A stretch of DNA of 64,000 nucleotides. Origin: Dromaius novaehollandiae. Its lineage: Eukaryota; Chordata; Aves; Casuariiformes; Dromaiidae. The translations under genes were made by a program, and so were the position numbers. Under the pieces are notes generated by a model. The model was given only the letters and a program-made list of their open reading frames with translations, was not told the DNA's origin and searched no databases. Below are positions 1 to 14,700 of the stretch, one piece after another (the first letter of the stretch is position 1; each line of letters starts with the position of its first letter). The stretch lies in the NCBI RefSeq assembly GCF_036370855.1, contig NC_088112.1, forward strand, positions 19,584,469 through 19,648,468. Reading direction: 5' to 3'.

Positions 1-3000
1 AATGTTTAACATTTGACAAAAAGCCCTAATAGTTCGGGCAAGCCTCAGAGCTACAAGTCAGATCAGGTCACGAGAAAGAGGGACGAATCACACTCAGACC
101 TCTTGAATATCACGCCAGTGCCCCAACTACACCAGGAGCCTACCAGAACAGTTTTCTCCAGGTCTTATTTGTATTCTCTGCTTCCAGCAGCCAGGCCTGA
201 CTCTGAGGTCCTGCATCAGCTGGTCCCTCCCCAGCTCAAAGACAAGCCAGCAATGCTGCCCAAGGCCGGCCCTCCCCAAGGGTCCGCTTTGCCTTAATGA
301 ATGTGGATTGATACCCACATGTTTCTGGATGCAATGTGTACTAGTAACACGTTTATGCTGTCTCAGGTGGCTCTGATGGTCCCAACGGAGCCTCCTCCTC
401 CTGTGCAAAGGGTGATGAGAACTGGGTCACCAGTGCTCTTCCCGGAGCCTGGGAATAGGAAGCCATGGGCATTCGGAACTGCTCAGAGTCTTCATAAAAT
501 AACAGCAATTAATTTTAATCCCCACTAGATGGTGCAGGAAGTCAATAAATGTCAATTGTTCTCTAACACTGGACTTGTCTTTCAAGCACTGCCATGTTCT
601 ACGGCAAATACCTCTTCAGATGGTTTCTCTGACAAAGTCCTAAACAGAACTCCAAGTTTCTTTTCTTTGTTGGGTTTTTTTGCTTGAACTGGAATCTTAA
701 TAGCACCTAAACTATTTGCCATGCATCAAAAAGAGGTTTTGGGGGGCCGTAGTTCTCTGTGTGTACAGCACATTATTATTATGAAGGATAACAATAAAAC
801 CAACAACACTAATCATACCCAAATAGAAATGACTTAACAGAAATTTAGTTCCACCGACATTCAGAACTTCTCTATGAGACTGAAAAGGAAAGTGCATCCT
901 TTTTCTATAATGAGCTGGTTAAATATATCAAAAGACAAGATCTGTTGTCTTATAATTAGATTGTAAATGATTTGGAGGTAAAGACAGTACAGCTTCTAGT
1001 ACAAATGATCTAATTCATGGTTAAAGGTCTCCGCGACACTGGAATAATACGAAAATATACATACAGATAATGAAATCCTGATGGTTTTTATAATTATTTC
1101 TGTCCTGCAAGATTACAATAGCTTCATACCCCTATTGCAGTTTTCTGAATCTCAGGTCATAAACCAGAGGGGTCTTGCAGGACCAATATGCAAGTTATTT
1201 AGAAGAGTGTTTGATGCACATATGACTTTCTGTAACACTGACACATGGCAGCATCTAGATCTAAAACCAACAACAAAACATGCACACGCTTGGGTAAGGA
1301 TGAAAGAGAGAATGAACATGGCAGATGTTAGCTGGATCACATAATGCTTAGCTGGAAGGCACTCTCATACTCTGGTGATGAAGGTGGAATAACATCCTGT
1401 ATGAATAAGAAGGCAATTTACCCAAGGAACTTGCAAGTGAATGGAAAAAAAATACAGTACCATACCCATGAAACAAGCCCTCTGTCTTCAATCCTAACTT
1501 CACTGTAATGAGGCAGTGCTACCAAATATCTATATCTATATGGGTCAGAGGAGTTTCCAGCTCTCTGAACACAAATCAAATCTGAAGAGATAATGAGCCA
1601 AACAGGGACATTAATTATTTTTTATGTTGTCATTTATTCTGAGACATTTAATTAATGTCATAAAAAAATATAATATACATTTTCAATAAAGAATTCAAAG
1701 TACCACAATCAAAGATCACATGACCTTAGTTTCATTATGAAAAGTACCTGGATTCAATAAAAGGAGGACATAGTTTTATCCTAGACATAAATTTGGTTCA
1801 GGCAGTAATATTGAGAGAGGTTAAATGGTAAAGAAAACTAATCTCTTAAAGCAATATGAATCATAGGAAAAGAGGTTGTGGTAAAACGGTAATAAAAATC
1901 ACAGCTGTAATTTTCTTCTCACAGAACTGATGCCTACTAGCTAATGTACAACACTGCCGGTGCCTCCATACCACAGCAACGGACTCATAAACATGATTGA
2001 ACAGGGACCAAATTTGCAGCGTCTGTAGGTCACGCATGGAAGATGAAGAGAAGAATAGATGCAATCTGCTTCATATTGAGCAATGAACATCTCCTTAAAA
2101 TGACTGGCTTAAAATCTTCAAAGTGTCAGTGGGGTAAAAAACCATGAGCAAATTGCCTTCTGGTGTCAAATGGTGCAGCATCATTGTTTCAGTGGAGCTG
2201 TGCCAGTGTACCCCAAAGGACAACTTGGTGCATTATATTTCCAATTAGTGTAGTTGCTTGCTTCTGTTTTTGATGCCAGTTTAGATTGATCCAAAACAAT
2301 TTAAAACTTGTCCTTTACTCTTCGCTGTTTATTTTCTTTGGTGTCAGCCTGAAAATGAGACTAGACCAAGGAAAGTAAGTTGTCTTGATTGTCATTTTGT
2401 ACAACTGGGACGAGTTCAAAATTTGGAGTCAGCCTGCAGAGATCCACCTTGTGAGCAGCACATCTGGCCAAGCAGCCGTTTGAATTCTGGAGCAGTCATT
2501 TACAGATGTGTATAGGAAACCTTCACATTTGCTTTTCAGGTGTTTCCATTCTTTATTTTAAGCCTAGGCATGTTTTGGGTTTAAGATTTTTAATAGCCTC
2601 TTTGGGGGGTCAAATTTGACCTGAAGAAATATATCATAAAGTAATTCTTCTGCTAATGCTCAAATGCTATTCAGAGGCAGTGAACTGCTGTGTACGAATG
2701 CTCAGCACAGCAGTAAAGGTTTGCCCCAAAAAGGCCTTTAATTGTTTGAAGGTGAAACAACAACACTAGTTCTCCACTACAACTTGCTTTTCCCTCAGAA
2801 CATGATAAACACCTCTAGGAAGAAATGAGCAAAAAAGGAAAAACAATGAGCTTATTCGTCAGACTTACTGGTTTACTTTAGTCTTCCTGAGTCCAAATTG
2901 GAAAAACTGAATAATGTGTGGCAAGGTGTCAACCTAGAATGAAAATAAAGCCATTTTGTGTCTCAAAGCCATTGCTTCTTGAAGGGTGAGATTCCAACAT

Positions 3001-4855
3001 GTCTTCATAGATTTGCAAAGGAGATGATTCTCTCATTAGGAAAACGCAGTTTGGTTTCCCTACTGGCATTAGAAAAAGACTGGCTTTAGAGTATCATTCT
3101 GACAGCACTAACGAGAGGTTTATGAAGAAAAGATAAAATTTGTTTCTTTAACAAATTGGTTTGTCCCTGTATTTTCCTGATACTTGTACGAAAATCTTTG
3201 CCACACATACATTGTCCTGCCATGAGCTGCATAAAACCACAACGGGCATCTCTGGGATGACAAAGGCACTGGCTTCATCTCATATCTGAACCTTTTTGAT
3301 GAAAACATTAGACACAGGCTGAAATTAAGTTGGCTCACGAGGAACGGTTGATACTTCCCAAGAATAAAAATCCCACCTCTGTTATTCACCAGCTGGATGT
3401 GGGCAGCATCAGCTCATATTCCTAATAATTTTCATATATGGGCATCAAACAGACCATGAAGTGGATGAAACTTGAAACCTTCAGCAGTGAGGCCTCTCTG
3501 GATTTGGTACTCATGCAGAAGAAAAGAAAGAGAGCTGAGTAAGACTGAACTGTTTTAGGCTTTTGAGCAAATCTGGGACCTTCTGTCATGCTGGTTATGA
3601 ATCGGACATGACCTTCTGTCATGCCACTCTCTCTCTTCCGCACCCTTAAACCTACAGCAAAATATTGGATTTATTCGTAATTTCTCTAACCCTCTTACTA
3701 TTTATTGCCAAGCCCCGAGGAAACTGTCCCGGCATCCTTTCCTTCCCATTTCCCTGGCAGCCCTGCAGCTACAATCAGGATTTATTCCTTCCTGAAAGTA
3801 CAGACTAAGTCCTAGATACAATCACAGTCAATGACCTCTCTTTAGGTAAGTTGTCTTAACATTCTGCTATATTCCCAGCAAATTTCTACATTAACATTGA
3901 ATTTTTGTTTAATTTCATTTATTCTGCTTTTATAGCCATTAACTTGTCTGATAATCAAAATATGGTCATCAAGGGTGCATGTTTAAATGCCTTATTAGTG
4001 TATCAAGTCTCCTGTATAGCTTGTAGAGGAATAGATGTTGCCTGCTAATGCTATCTGGATAATGTGGGTCCAGGAGCCAAGGATAATGGTGTAGCTGAAC
4101 ATGTTTTACACAGTCCAGAGCACTGACAAATAACGATATAAAGCAAAACAATAAATACCTCATGAAATACACTGCGGGTACCGCCTAATGAGAAAATTCC
4201 CATCTTCACGATGTCTATCTGACAGAAATCTTTATTAGATAAACTCAGCAAACTCTCTTCAGATGAATCCTCTTGCAGTCTCAATGACTTATATCTGTTC
4301 ATTCCAGCTGCAGTATCATATTTGTCTGCTTTTCACCCTATAATCCACTCTCAGAAACAGTCAACGGCAATCCTTACACACTGCTAACTGATCACAACCT
4401 CCTCATCTTAACATCAGTAGTTAATCCAGTCAGACAGCGAAAATGGAGGGTTACACTTGCCTTTCAAATAACTGTTTTTCATGGCCTGTTGAGCTATTTC
4501 CCAGATTTAAAGAAAGGAGCATTGCGAATCAGAACTGCATTTGTATCACAGCAACTCCAGCACAGCCATCTGCATGGGAACAGCACACATGTACGCAGCA
4601 GCGATGGTGACAGACTGTTCTCCTTGCAGCAGAAGGTGAAAATTTCATGAACATAGGTTGAGTAGAATAACTTAAAAAAAAAAAGCAATAGCCAAAGCAA
4701 TGGGTGACAACCTAGTATAGATCTCCTGCTCACTTATAGCTACATGCTGAAGGATCAAGCACAGGAGCAGGGGCTGTTTAACTGAAAGACACCGGTTTCC
4801 TGGTGATGGTCTTCTGTAATCCTCTCCCATGGCTGGTTCCCCACCTTACATTTCT

Positions 4856-4873
4856 CCCCCCCCCCCCCCCCCC
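4856..4873. repeat. C18 homopolymer
   Basis: An uninterrupted run of 18 C lies inside a longer pyrimidine-rich stretch (about 4,820-4,975). Such tracts are length-variable and error-prone in assemblies, so the exact count may not be reliable. Confidence 0.95.
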
Positions 4874-6335
4874 GCTTTATCCCATTCCCTCTCTCCACTA
4901 CCTGGGGGTTTTCTCATCAATCCCTCCTCTCCCTGACCCTTTCTCTTCTTTCCTGCCCCACCTCTCACACAGGAGGACTGGTAGAAGTGGGCAGCAGCGT
5001 GATAATAATAAAGCATCCAGGTCTGTTTACTGTATCTTCAGACCGAGGTGATGGGTCTCTGCAGAAGACAAGGAACTACTGCAGATGAAGAAATCTTAAA
5101 GCCACCTGTTGCAATCTACAGAATACTCAAGAGAAGCCTTGTTCTTCCCCAGTTTCAATGCAATTTTCCACTGTTCTGGCACATACATAACGTTCCACTG
5201 GCCTCTTACAGGAGTCTCTGGGTGCAAAGGTGCATAAACTGATTGTGGCCTTCCAGCCCACCCCAGTGGCTGTCCAAACACTCTTCACCCATGGCAGATG
5301 TGACATCCCCCACGTTCGTTCAACCCTCACTGAGGAGCACTGCAATACAGCCACTTTTGCAATACAGTCACAGTAAATTTCCCCCTTCCCTTCCCCACTG
5401 TCTGAGGGCTACTACGATGAGCTGGTATGCTGACAGTAAAGGACAAGATCACACAGAATATATAGCAAACCCAAGGAAAACTGGAGTTCCTTGGAGAATT
5501 GATTGACTAAAGCTCAGATGCAACACAAAAGGTAAAATCACATTACCTCACCATCCCTTCTTTCATCTTATACAGCAACCCACCATCCTTGACTTTGAAT
5601 TCCTTCCCTCTTCTCTTTTTTAATGCCTGTTCTCTTCTTTTGATGTCCGAAATAAAAATCAGTGTGCTGGAAATATTACAGTTAATATGTGGGAATCCAA
5701 CCATTGCACTACTATTGGGATCCCATCTGATTTGAGGTGCATCACATTGACCTCACATTCCACACGCTGGCTGCTAGATTTTGTTTAGAGTCTGAACAAA
5801 ATAATATGAGAAAAGTTTATTAAAGTAAAGAAGGAAAGAGTCTGATCTTGGCAGAATTTCCTACTTATAGTTTTGGGAGGTTTATAGCTTGCCAGTAGTT
5901 AAAGCCTTCATCCTTTGCACATTTCTTTTCCTTTATGTCTGCAACTTCTTTCCATACTGGCAAGTGTACTAATGTTGGGACTGTAAGCACTGAAGTACAC
6001 AAGTATGCTGACATCAGGCGCGAAGCATTGGACCAGGAGACTGGAAAGACATTTTACAGTGTATTGTTTCAAGGGTGGAACACCATATATTTTCTTTGCT
6101 TTTTGTAGCTTTCTTTAAGAAGTCTTAGTGGTGTGAGCTGCTGATTCAGCATTGCCTCCTGGCTAGCTACAATACAGTGATGATGTGAAACTGAAACCCG
6201 AGACACAGGACTGGAAGAGATCCCTAGATCAGCAAAGCCAATCTTCTGCTATGGCAGAAAGAATATCATGCAGCCTTTTAGATTACTGAGGTTTGTTAAG
6301 GTGGCAACCAAAATATTGTTAATTCTTGCTGCCAG

Positions 6336-6623
6336 CTAGACTGCAAGAATAAACTGGGGCCTGCTGTCTGAGACCACACAGTCTGGGATGGCCTGCATCC
6401 TGAAAGGCTTCATTGCTTTATTTATGACAGCCTCTGCAGACACGGCTGCTTTCCTTCTCCAGCAGCATTTGCCAACTTTCATTTCTTTGGCACTAAGTAT
6501 GGAGAAAATTTTGCTTCTTGCCAGGGTATTTGGTAGTAAATTCTTTCTAGAGCTTTGTTTAATGTTACTTGGGTCTAGGCAAAAGTGCAGTTTGTCCATC
6601 TGCTCACTAGCTGCTCTGTCCAT
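6336..6623 (-). pseudogene. Possible decayed retroelement integrase fragment
   Basis: A 95-codon minus-strand open frame ends in AIPDCVVSDSRPQF (6,351-6,392). This resembles the stretch around the second catalytic aspartate of retroviral or Ty3-type integrases, where an SD..PQF-like motif is usual. Upstream residues rich in A, E, V and I could match the preceding helix. No reverse transcriptase, RNase H, long terminal repeat or target-site duplication was recognised nearby, and the frame stops just after the motif. If the match is real, this is a short inactive fossil. A chance resemblance is a serious alternative. Confidence 0.25.
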
Positions 6624-7884
6624 TACAAGTCCTGAGACTTTAGCAACAATTCAAGTATTTTTCTGCTAATTTTAGGGCTCCTGTTATTTCCTCCTGTCTT
6701 CTAAGGCATTCTGCTAAGCACGTGCCTCAGTGATTTGAGTATATGAGCTCTTTTCAGATGTGAGGGCCTGAAGGACATTTGAATTCTTCAAAAATCCTGG
6801 GCATTTTTAAGCAGTTTTTCTGCAAGCATACCAACCCGTGTCACCTGCTCCGAATATGCTTTTTGTTTGGTTTTGCATCACTCCTTTGAGTCCTCTGCCA
6901 CAGGTTTAGCGCCACCAGTTCAAGAACATACTTGTTTTAGACTAAAGCAGTAGCTTTCCTCTAGTCTCTACAACTGAAATTTTTGCCTGTATTTTTTTTA
7001 TTCAGTGTTCTGCCTGTAATTTGCATTGTCTCTGCAGCAATAGGGTTGTGTCACTGCATGCTTTCAATCGCTGCCAATTGCCTTTCTTCTCTTGCATAGC
7101 TCCGAGGAAGTCAGAGTAACCTGGCAGGCCCTGATCTGCCTGTCTCGCTGGCTTTCTTTCCCCTTTCCTATTTGCATGCTCCTGCCTGTCCATGTGTCCA
7201 GCATTACTTCAGGTTTTATAGACCTCTCTGAAGTTCTGCATGCTATTCCTGCCATGGAGGTGCAAAATTTCACCCTTCAAATCACTATAGCATGGAGGAA
7301 CTTTATTTTTTGTCCCAAACTGTGGCATAAAGACTTCTCTAGGAGCCATATTTCTATATTTCTATTAGCAAAGGCATACCTTGATTATGATCTTCTCCAC
7401 AGTCTCACACACCTTTCACACTGATTTCTGGAAAATAGCAGCAACTGCCTCCAAAACAGAATAGCTTATCATAACAGCATTTATAAATCAGATGATAGGC
7501 CTTGTTTTTTAACTTAGGCCAGGCCTCGCAGTGCAAGATAAAGTGGTGCCAGACCACACAGTTCATCTCTAAGATGGAGGAATAAGCCTTGGAATCTGGC
7601 TTCCTTCCCGGGCAGATGCCAGCCATCGACATATCCTGCCTAGAAGGGTCGGCCAACTCCGGTTTCTCTTGCTTTGGCTGCTGTTCAGAACTCTATTCAT
7701 AATAAAACTTAGTGACAGATGTAATAAACTCTTTTCAAATCTACCTCCCATTGCTACCAATGTAGCATGATGTCTTTTGTCAGCTATTTCTTGACCCTTT
7801 AGTCTTTTTTCTGTGCTCAATACAGCTTTCAGTGGAACATAACCCTCAGCTCCTGCCTGTTCTTTATCCTCTTAGGAACCAAGG

Positions 7885-7917
7885 GAAAAGAAAAAAAGAA
7901 AAAAAAGAAAAAAAAAA
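7885..7917. repeat. A-rich low-complexity tract
   Basis: A run of A interrupted only by single G residues. No target-site duplication or adjoining retroposon body was recognised, so I class it as simple low-complexity sequence. Confidence 0.85.
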
Positions 7918-10900
7918 GCTGAAATTGGGAATTCAGTTCAGCTGAGTGCTTCTTCTCCCTTCTTGTCAATTCAGGTGAGTATAAAATTGCCAGCTTTTTT
8001 TCTTTTTTAATTTACACCTAGTGTCAATTATTTAGCACTCCACATTACTCCAAAAGCAGCGTGAACAAGTTCATAAATTGTACGTGCTATCTTTGAAGCC
8101 TACGTATAGATGGTTTGACAGCTGATAGAAGCTTTGATGACCCTAAAGCTCTTTCAGAACTGTCACTGAGACACTTCCAGCAGCACAGTTGCAGCTAAGT
8201 CTTAATCAGAGTCAAAAGCTCTGCTGTTTAAATGCAATTTAAACCCCACCTGCTGGCTGAGCTCTTTCACAGCATCATGTCCTCACATACATAGCAGAGG
8301 TGCTTAAGCATTCCTTTTCAGTAGTAAGGGGCTTAGGAAAGATCCCATGACACATCCCATTAAAAAAAAATACTAGGCAAGATTTTCTGAAGTGATTAAT
8401 GATTTCTATAGCTCTGTTTCCAGGTGCCTAATAAATACATGTCTAAAGGATCTGATCTGCAAAATCACTAGTCCCTTTGAAAATGCTGGCCACCACAACA
8501 AAGACGCATTCTGAAATGCATATGGGTCTGAGGAGAAGCAAGAGAAGTCTTCTCAGTTCCAAAAAAAAAGAATATATTTTATGAAGAAGGACTGAGCTGG
8601 TGGTTTGAGTAACCAGATGTTATTTCTTTGGCCAAATCCAGTTTCCACAGATGTATTTCAAATAATTGTGTAAGAGTAGACTTAATTAATTGCATATACA
8701 CATGCAAAGCACATGACGCATACATATGATAATGAGGGTAGTGGGACTGGGGCAGTGTGTTGACATTAATTTCTGTCGGGACTCCTGCATGCCTCTGTTT
8801 TTACCAAACCATGCACTGAAAGAAAATTAGGATTTTGTTTTCTCTTCTCTATTTTAGTATCTAAAAAGCAAGTTCAGTGGAAAAATAATCTATAGAGCAG
8901 TTTAAGAATATGAGGTGTACTCAGGAGAAATGCTGTGCGCTAGTACGTTTCCACGTCTGTCAAGGGTAATTTAGCATGAAACTACACGTCTTGTTTTCCA
9001 GGAACTGGCCATACCTTAGAAAAATGTTATCACATTAATGAGACAAAGACCTCTGAGAATTTAGTATATAGCATGTAGGGAAATCAAAACTAATTTAAGA
9101 GGCATATTCCCAAGCTATGGGAGCTACTCACAATAATTAATATACTCAGCAAGTCACCAAATGCTACCTGTTTTCTTTTCAAAAATAGTACATAGAGAGA
9201 TTTAGGTTTTCATTAATGTGTTTCATATTCATGTTTAATATTCTTTTATTATCTAATAAATGGTTTATACAACAGTATTTCTATTGCATGAACTGTTTGG
9301 AAACTATTCACTGCAACTATCACCTGGAGAATGCTTTGCTTTCCATAATTCAAGTCGTGGGACAGGTCAACAGACAGACGAGACCAATTCTGCTTGACTG
9401 TCTGACCCACAAGCTTCAGGCCACGTAAGCACTCCCAAACAAATATCTTGGCATATTTCTCATCGATATTCACCCCAGTGCTTTCCATGAGCCATTTTTA
9501 ATGAACAAATATGTGATCAGATGAATTAGCAAGAAGCAAATAGAAGGGAACAGCATATCTCAAAATGAATTGTAGGGCCTTATTCAAATAAAGGAACAAT
9601 GAGTATTTTTCTGCCAAAAATTTTTTCTCTTCTAGTTATATTATGTTACAGGCACCTGCTTATTCTTATTGTGTCCAGTCATACAGTCAAAAGATGACAG
9701 GAAAAAATCTGCCTGACATCCTTATATCTTTGCTTGGGTTCAGGATAGTGCTATTTTCCTCCCTTTGTAATGTGTAAAACAACATGGTTCCTTCTTCCTC
9801 CAGGGCCATGCAGAAGGACAGAAGGAGGGACCTGTTCACTTGGGGATACACAGTTGACTGGAGTTGTATGCTGGTTACCCCATCAAAAGCAGGACATACA
9901 AGCACAATCATATTGCTAACAGCAAAGCCCGTAAGAAAAAACAAAACCCAACAACAATCATTTGGTTCCTCATTAACATGTGTAAACTCTTTAAAAGGAC
10001 AAGTTCTGAATAGTTGTCAAGGAATCATGACTTTAGTTAGAAATAATTGGTTATAGTTCATACACTTAGCATCTGTTCAGTCAGCCCGCACAGCTTATTT
10101 GGAATTAGCAGGAGCAGCTGATAAGGCCTTCCAAATAGGTAGTCAGCGCTGCTAGAGATTTCAGCTGACAAAAGAGTCTGGGGTGCAATACAGGTGATTC
10201 CCGTAGAGGGAGATGTTGCTTTGTTTCTTCTTTATTTCAAAGTTTTGTTCTGCCCATGCTATGGGAAGAAGTTCGTGTGTTTCAGTCATTGTACACACAT
10301 ATCTCAACATGAAGATTTCAGACGAACAAAGCATGCACTAGAACTTGTCATTCATGTATATTAATTGAATTAAACTTCTCCATTGTCTTCATGTAAAGCT
10401 TTTCTTGAGATTTTGACTCCACAAAGAGCTAAAAATAGACTGTTAAAAGGTGACAGTAGTGAATTGGCAAAAGCTGCAGAGCCAGCATTACTAAATCTAC
10501 AATTCATGACTGTTTTCTTAACCCACTCTCATTACATTTCCCAAGCAGGGAAGGAGAAAGAAACTTTCCCTCACAAAGCAATAGGACAGCCACTGTGCTC
10601 TCAGCGCTACCAAGCTCTTTGGGTCCTTCAGCAGGACCACTGTGACCATGTGGACTGGCACTACTTTTGTCATGAACATGCCGGCACAATTCAGATTTCT
10701 GTCTCCATCACAAACAAGCATCCAGCACCACCATTTCTTCATTCCGTACTCCTTTGTCTGCACAGAGAACAATGCATCAAAATAAACAGAAGAAACAACA
10801 GTCTCTCTGATATGAATGAATTTATGAAGTTCAGTTTAAGCTGAGGATGCTAGTTTCTGATAACTTTTTGCTTCCTGTGATGGGTGGTGATTTTTATATC

Positions 10901-11704
10901 TACATTTCAACAAAAAAAATTGTTTATTTCAAAAAGTAGTGTTTGATTCATGAGGTGAATATGAAAGCCCTTTGATTTCATTGCTGCCTGGTATTATGGT
11001 GGACTCTAATTCTCTTGACTCTTTCATGAACTATATTCTATCTAATGTCTGTTGTCCAGCACAGGAGCTTTCTTAATTAATATTCCCCAGAGAGGTGATC
11101 TGATTTGCTTTTGCAGGCAAAGAAATGGGACTGTTTTAAAAATAACCTCTTATTTGAAATGATGTATCATAGAGCTCTCATGCAGAACAGCAGTTAGTAA
11201 AGTATTCCATAGCAACAGCCACATCTTAATAGAAGATCATCTCCTGGACACCTCCCTCTGCATTTCTGCAATTACCAAATACATCTCCTACCATCTGCAA
11301 TTACATAAAATCCCTCTAGCAACTATAGCTATTGCTTACATGGAAAATTAGTGTTGGGGAAGCAATGGGATTTAATAACTAAAAATAAGAAATATGACTT
11401 ATTACTGCATGAGTATCCACCAAGCTTTCCACCAGCTACCAGTAACCACCGAACAGATCATCATGGGACATAATTCTGGATCCTCAGACTTACTAGTATA
11501 AATCATAGCTCTTAGACTGAGTGCTTTATTTGCACAATAACACAGAACTTTCCCCAGCCACTTGACATTAAAAACGCAGTCATGCAAGGGCTGTTTCTGA
11601 ATACCAGAAGGAAATGGGCTGCTTTGCTTAATGTACAACCTGAATCAAGTTATGCAGAGAGCAGAAGGCTGACTACACATAAGAGGCAGACAAGTCTTTC
11701 TCTG

Positions 11705-11734
11705 TGCGCTTCAGTGCGCTTCAGTGCGCTTCAG
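11705..11734. repeat. Three perfect copies of a 10-bp unit
   Basis: The unit TGCGCTTCAG is repeated three times head to tail without mismatch. Each copy carries a CpG, which is unusual in this CpG-poor intergenic sequence. The array looks like a recent slippage expansion. Confidence 0.95.
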
Positions 11735-14700
11735 CCTTATTTTAGAGAAAGCTTCTTCCATATTACTGGGAAACAAGCATTTAAGTTTCCTGTGTCACTG
11801 TGTCATATTGCAATATTGCTACCAGTTTTATAGCTTAAAATAATGACATTTCGCTTTTATTTTGAAGAAGTAGGTTTTGAAACACATTATATGGGAGATC
11901 AATATTATCCCTACTCAACAGATCAGTTATGATTTTACAGATTTTGGCATTTTTTTGAGTCAGAGCTGCGTAAGTAATTTCACAACCTGAGTTAAAAGTG
12001 CAAGTGTCATAGTTGTTTTCGTTTTCCATATTCAAAATGGATGAAGTTTCCATTCCTTTAAAAAAATCACATCTTTTTTTAAAACATTTTCAAAAGACTT
12101 TTTTGAAAGAGGGTGTAACCACTCATAAAAATTTCCATAGTTCATATTTTCCTGGAAGAAAGCAATTACTCAAATGGCACAAGACATTCAGAAGAGTTGG
12201 TTGTCACAAACTTCATCTTTGGAAAAAAATAAAAGGTACTCTGTTTACCAAAAGTTTTGAACCAAAATCGCTTATCTGTTCTAACTTATCCCTATCTAGC
12301 AACCTGGAAAATGAATCACAGACATCCACTTTTTGTGCTCTGAAAGTATTACTCTAACCATAACATATTAGCACCAGTTGGCACTTCTGCTACAGAACAA
12401 CACATCTGGAAATAATATAGAGTCAACAGTGCCTTGAGAATGTTGAAGCAGGAAAAAATAATTGTTTTCCATGTCCAGAAGAGGGTAAGCAGGATCACAA
12501 TTGTCAGGACCTGAATGTGAAAGCAAAGAGCGACTATCTGAAAATGGACTGAATTCTGTTTGTCTGTGATAGAGAATGGCAATAGTCATCTTTTAAGCTG
12601 AATGCAAAATGGCAGCTCACTTCACCAAAAAAGGCAGTTATCAGTTTTTGAAGTATACTGCTAAGCGAACTACAGTCCTCTGTCTAGGTTATAAAGCTAA
12701 AAAGGGATCGTTAAGATCAATGGTTCTGACCTTGCACAACAGAGGTATCAAAATTCATGCTATGATTCCAGCATCGGTCCCAAGCATTTGTGGCTGATCT
12801 CACTTGCAGTTGCTCATGAGCTTGATGTGCTAATTATGAATAAGAGGAAATCTGCATATCTTTATGGTGGCTGGAAATCAATGTGAAGTGAAAGAAAAGA
12901 CCTGTTCCACACACATTCAACTATTGTAGTGCAGAATTTCTCAAGACAGTAACAACCATGGTGGATTAGAGCAGTCTATAAAGGCCAGCGTCAGCCCTAT
13001 GGAAATCACAGTTAATAAACTCTGCTGCCAATGGGACAGATACTAGGCCTCTGTGTGTTGCATTAAAAGGGTGATTGATACAGAAGGCAAGAATGTTGAT
13101 CACATTAAAAATACTACAGGTACATATATGTGACTGTTACCTGACTACAAGGAGTTAACTGAAGCACAGATTAGTGGTACAGTCTGCAAAAAGCAATAGC
13201 TTCAGACAGCCCCTTCAGAGAAATAGGCTGTGCCTGAGGAATCTGTCCTTTCTCCTGACCATATGAAGATGAAAGGAAAACAGCAGGAATCTGTGGGCTT
13301 TGCACACTGAATTCTGTAAAGATATTTCAGCAAACTGAAGTAACCTAAGACTTGCACTGTGAATATCCGATATAATAAACACACGAAATTCCAATGACAA
13401 ATGAGGTGACACATTCAGAATTTACACAGCTATCCTAAAGTGAAAATGCTTATCTAAGTTTAAGAGGATTACCACCAGCCACAACCCTTCCCACATTGCT
13501 CTGTCCCCTCCCAAGTAATATTTCCTTCTCTGCCACCTATGCTGCATGAACAAGTTAGGTGTTTATATTCTCAATCACTCAGAACTACTATCTTCTGCAA
13601 ATAGTCCCTTGAGGTTGCTGAAATTGATTATGGAGTCATGGTATCAAAATGAAGTAAGAATACAAGAATGTAAGAATATGAACTGTTTATATTAATCATA
13701 AGGATGGTGGAACTCTGGAAAGGTGCTTTTTATCATTCTGTATCTAAATAAATACAAGTCTAAACTGGCAAACGGAATAAAACCTAAGCCAAGATTTGTT
13801 TTAGTGAGATAGTTTATGTTCTGCAGCTTTGCAGACTTTGTAAGCAGTGCTCCCTTTTAGACAATCGTTTGTGCCACACTGTGCGCTTTCGAAGCCAATC
13901 CAAAATGAGCACTCTCTGCAGATCCAGCAGATACTCTGTATGATAAATATGTGCTTTGGTGGGAAGGTGAGCTAGTCAATGTTAACATTAAAATGATCAA
14001 CACCGATCTCTGTGCTAGCGTCTGCTGTAATAGGTGGTCTAAGCTATCCCAGGGACAAATTGTTTCAGGCCCTCTGCAAATTCAAGCAGCTGTCACTCCA
14101 GAAATTATTCAACAATTTTGCTTTGAAGGCTTTCTTCAAAAGCACAATATCCAGAGACCTCCCTTAAAAAACAGATAAAATGAAAAAGGATGGTAAAACA
14201 GCACAGAAAGCTACCTGCACTAGTTTCCCAGATAAGTCTTTCCATCTGCCCTTGTAGGCCAGCTCCCTTCAGCTTGAAACGTAGCCTTGTATCAACCCCA
14301 TTAGATAAACAAAGTTATGGGCACTTTAAACTCATCATGGGTCTTTGCAGCTTGTCCTGTCAACAGAGATATTCGGTATTATTTTTTTAATAAAATTTGT
14401 GTGGGTGACAGCAGAATGGGGTGGGAAGAGACAAGCATTGGAGGACAAGTTCTGTTCTGTGCTCTGCACACAGCGTACAGGAAGGGTTGCTGTGTGGGTA
14501 GCACTACCCGTATGAAAAAAGGGAGTGGAGCTACGCTGTGGTGTGAATGCGGAGGAGGAGGTGGGAGGGAGATGGTGGTGTGTGTGGATGATAACACAGA
14601 GAAAGCATCGCATATCCTCAGCTGTGTAAGATGAGCCACAGCAGATGGCCTATTAAGTATTGTATCTATATCCTTAGGTTAAGGGCAATCATGGACTATA

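Noticed and set aside
10091..10140. Possible microRNA-like hairpin (CTTATTTGGAA pairing with TTCCAAATAGG)
   Set aside because: The stem is only about 11 pairs, with a 23-nt loop and poor flanking pairing, short of a microRNA precursor.
10383..10844. 153-codon plus-strand frame upstream of the gene
   Set aside because: It begins with TTG, lacks an early ATG, and the translation resembles no known family. Its length is plausible by chance in 64 kb.
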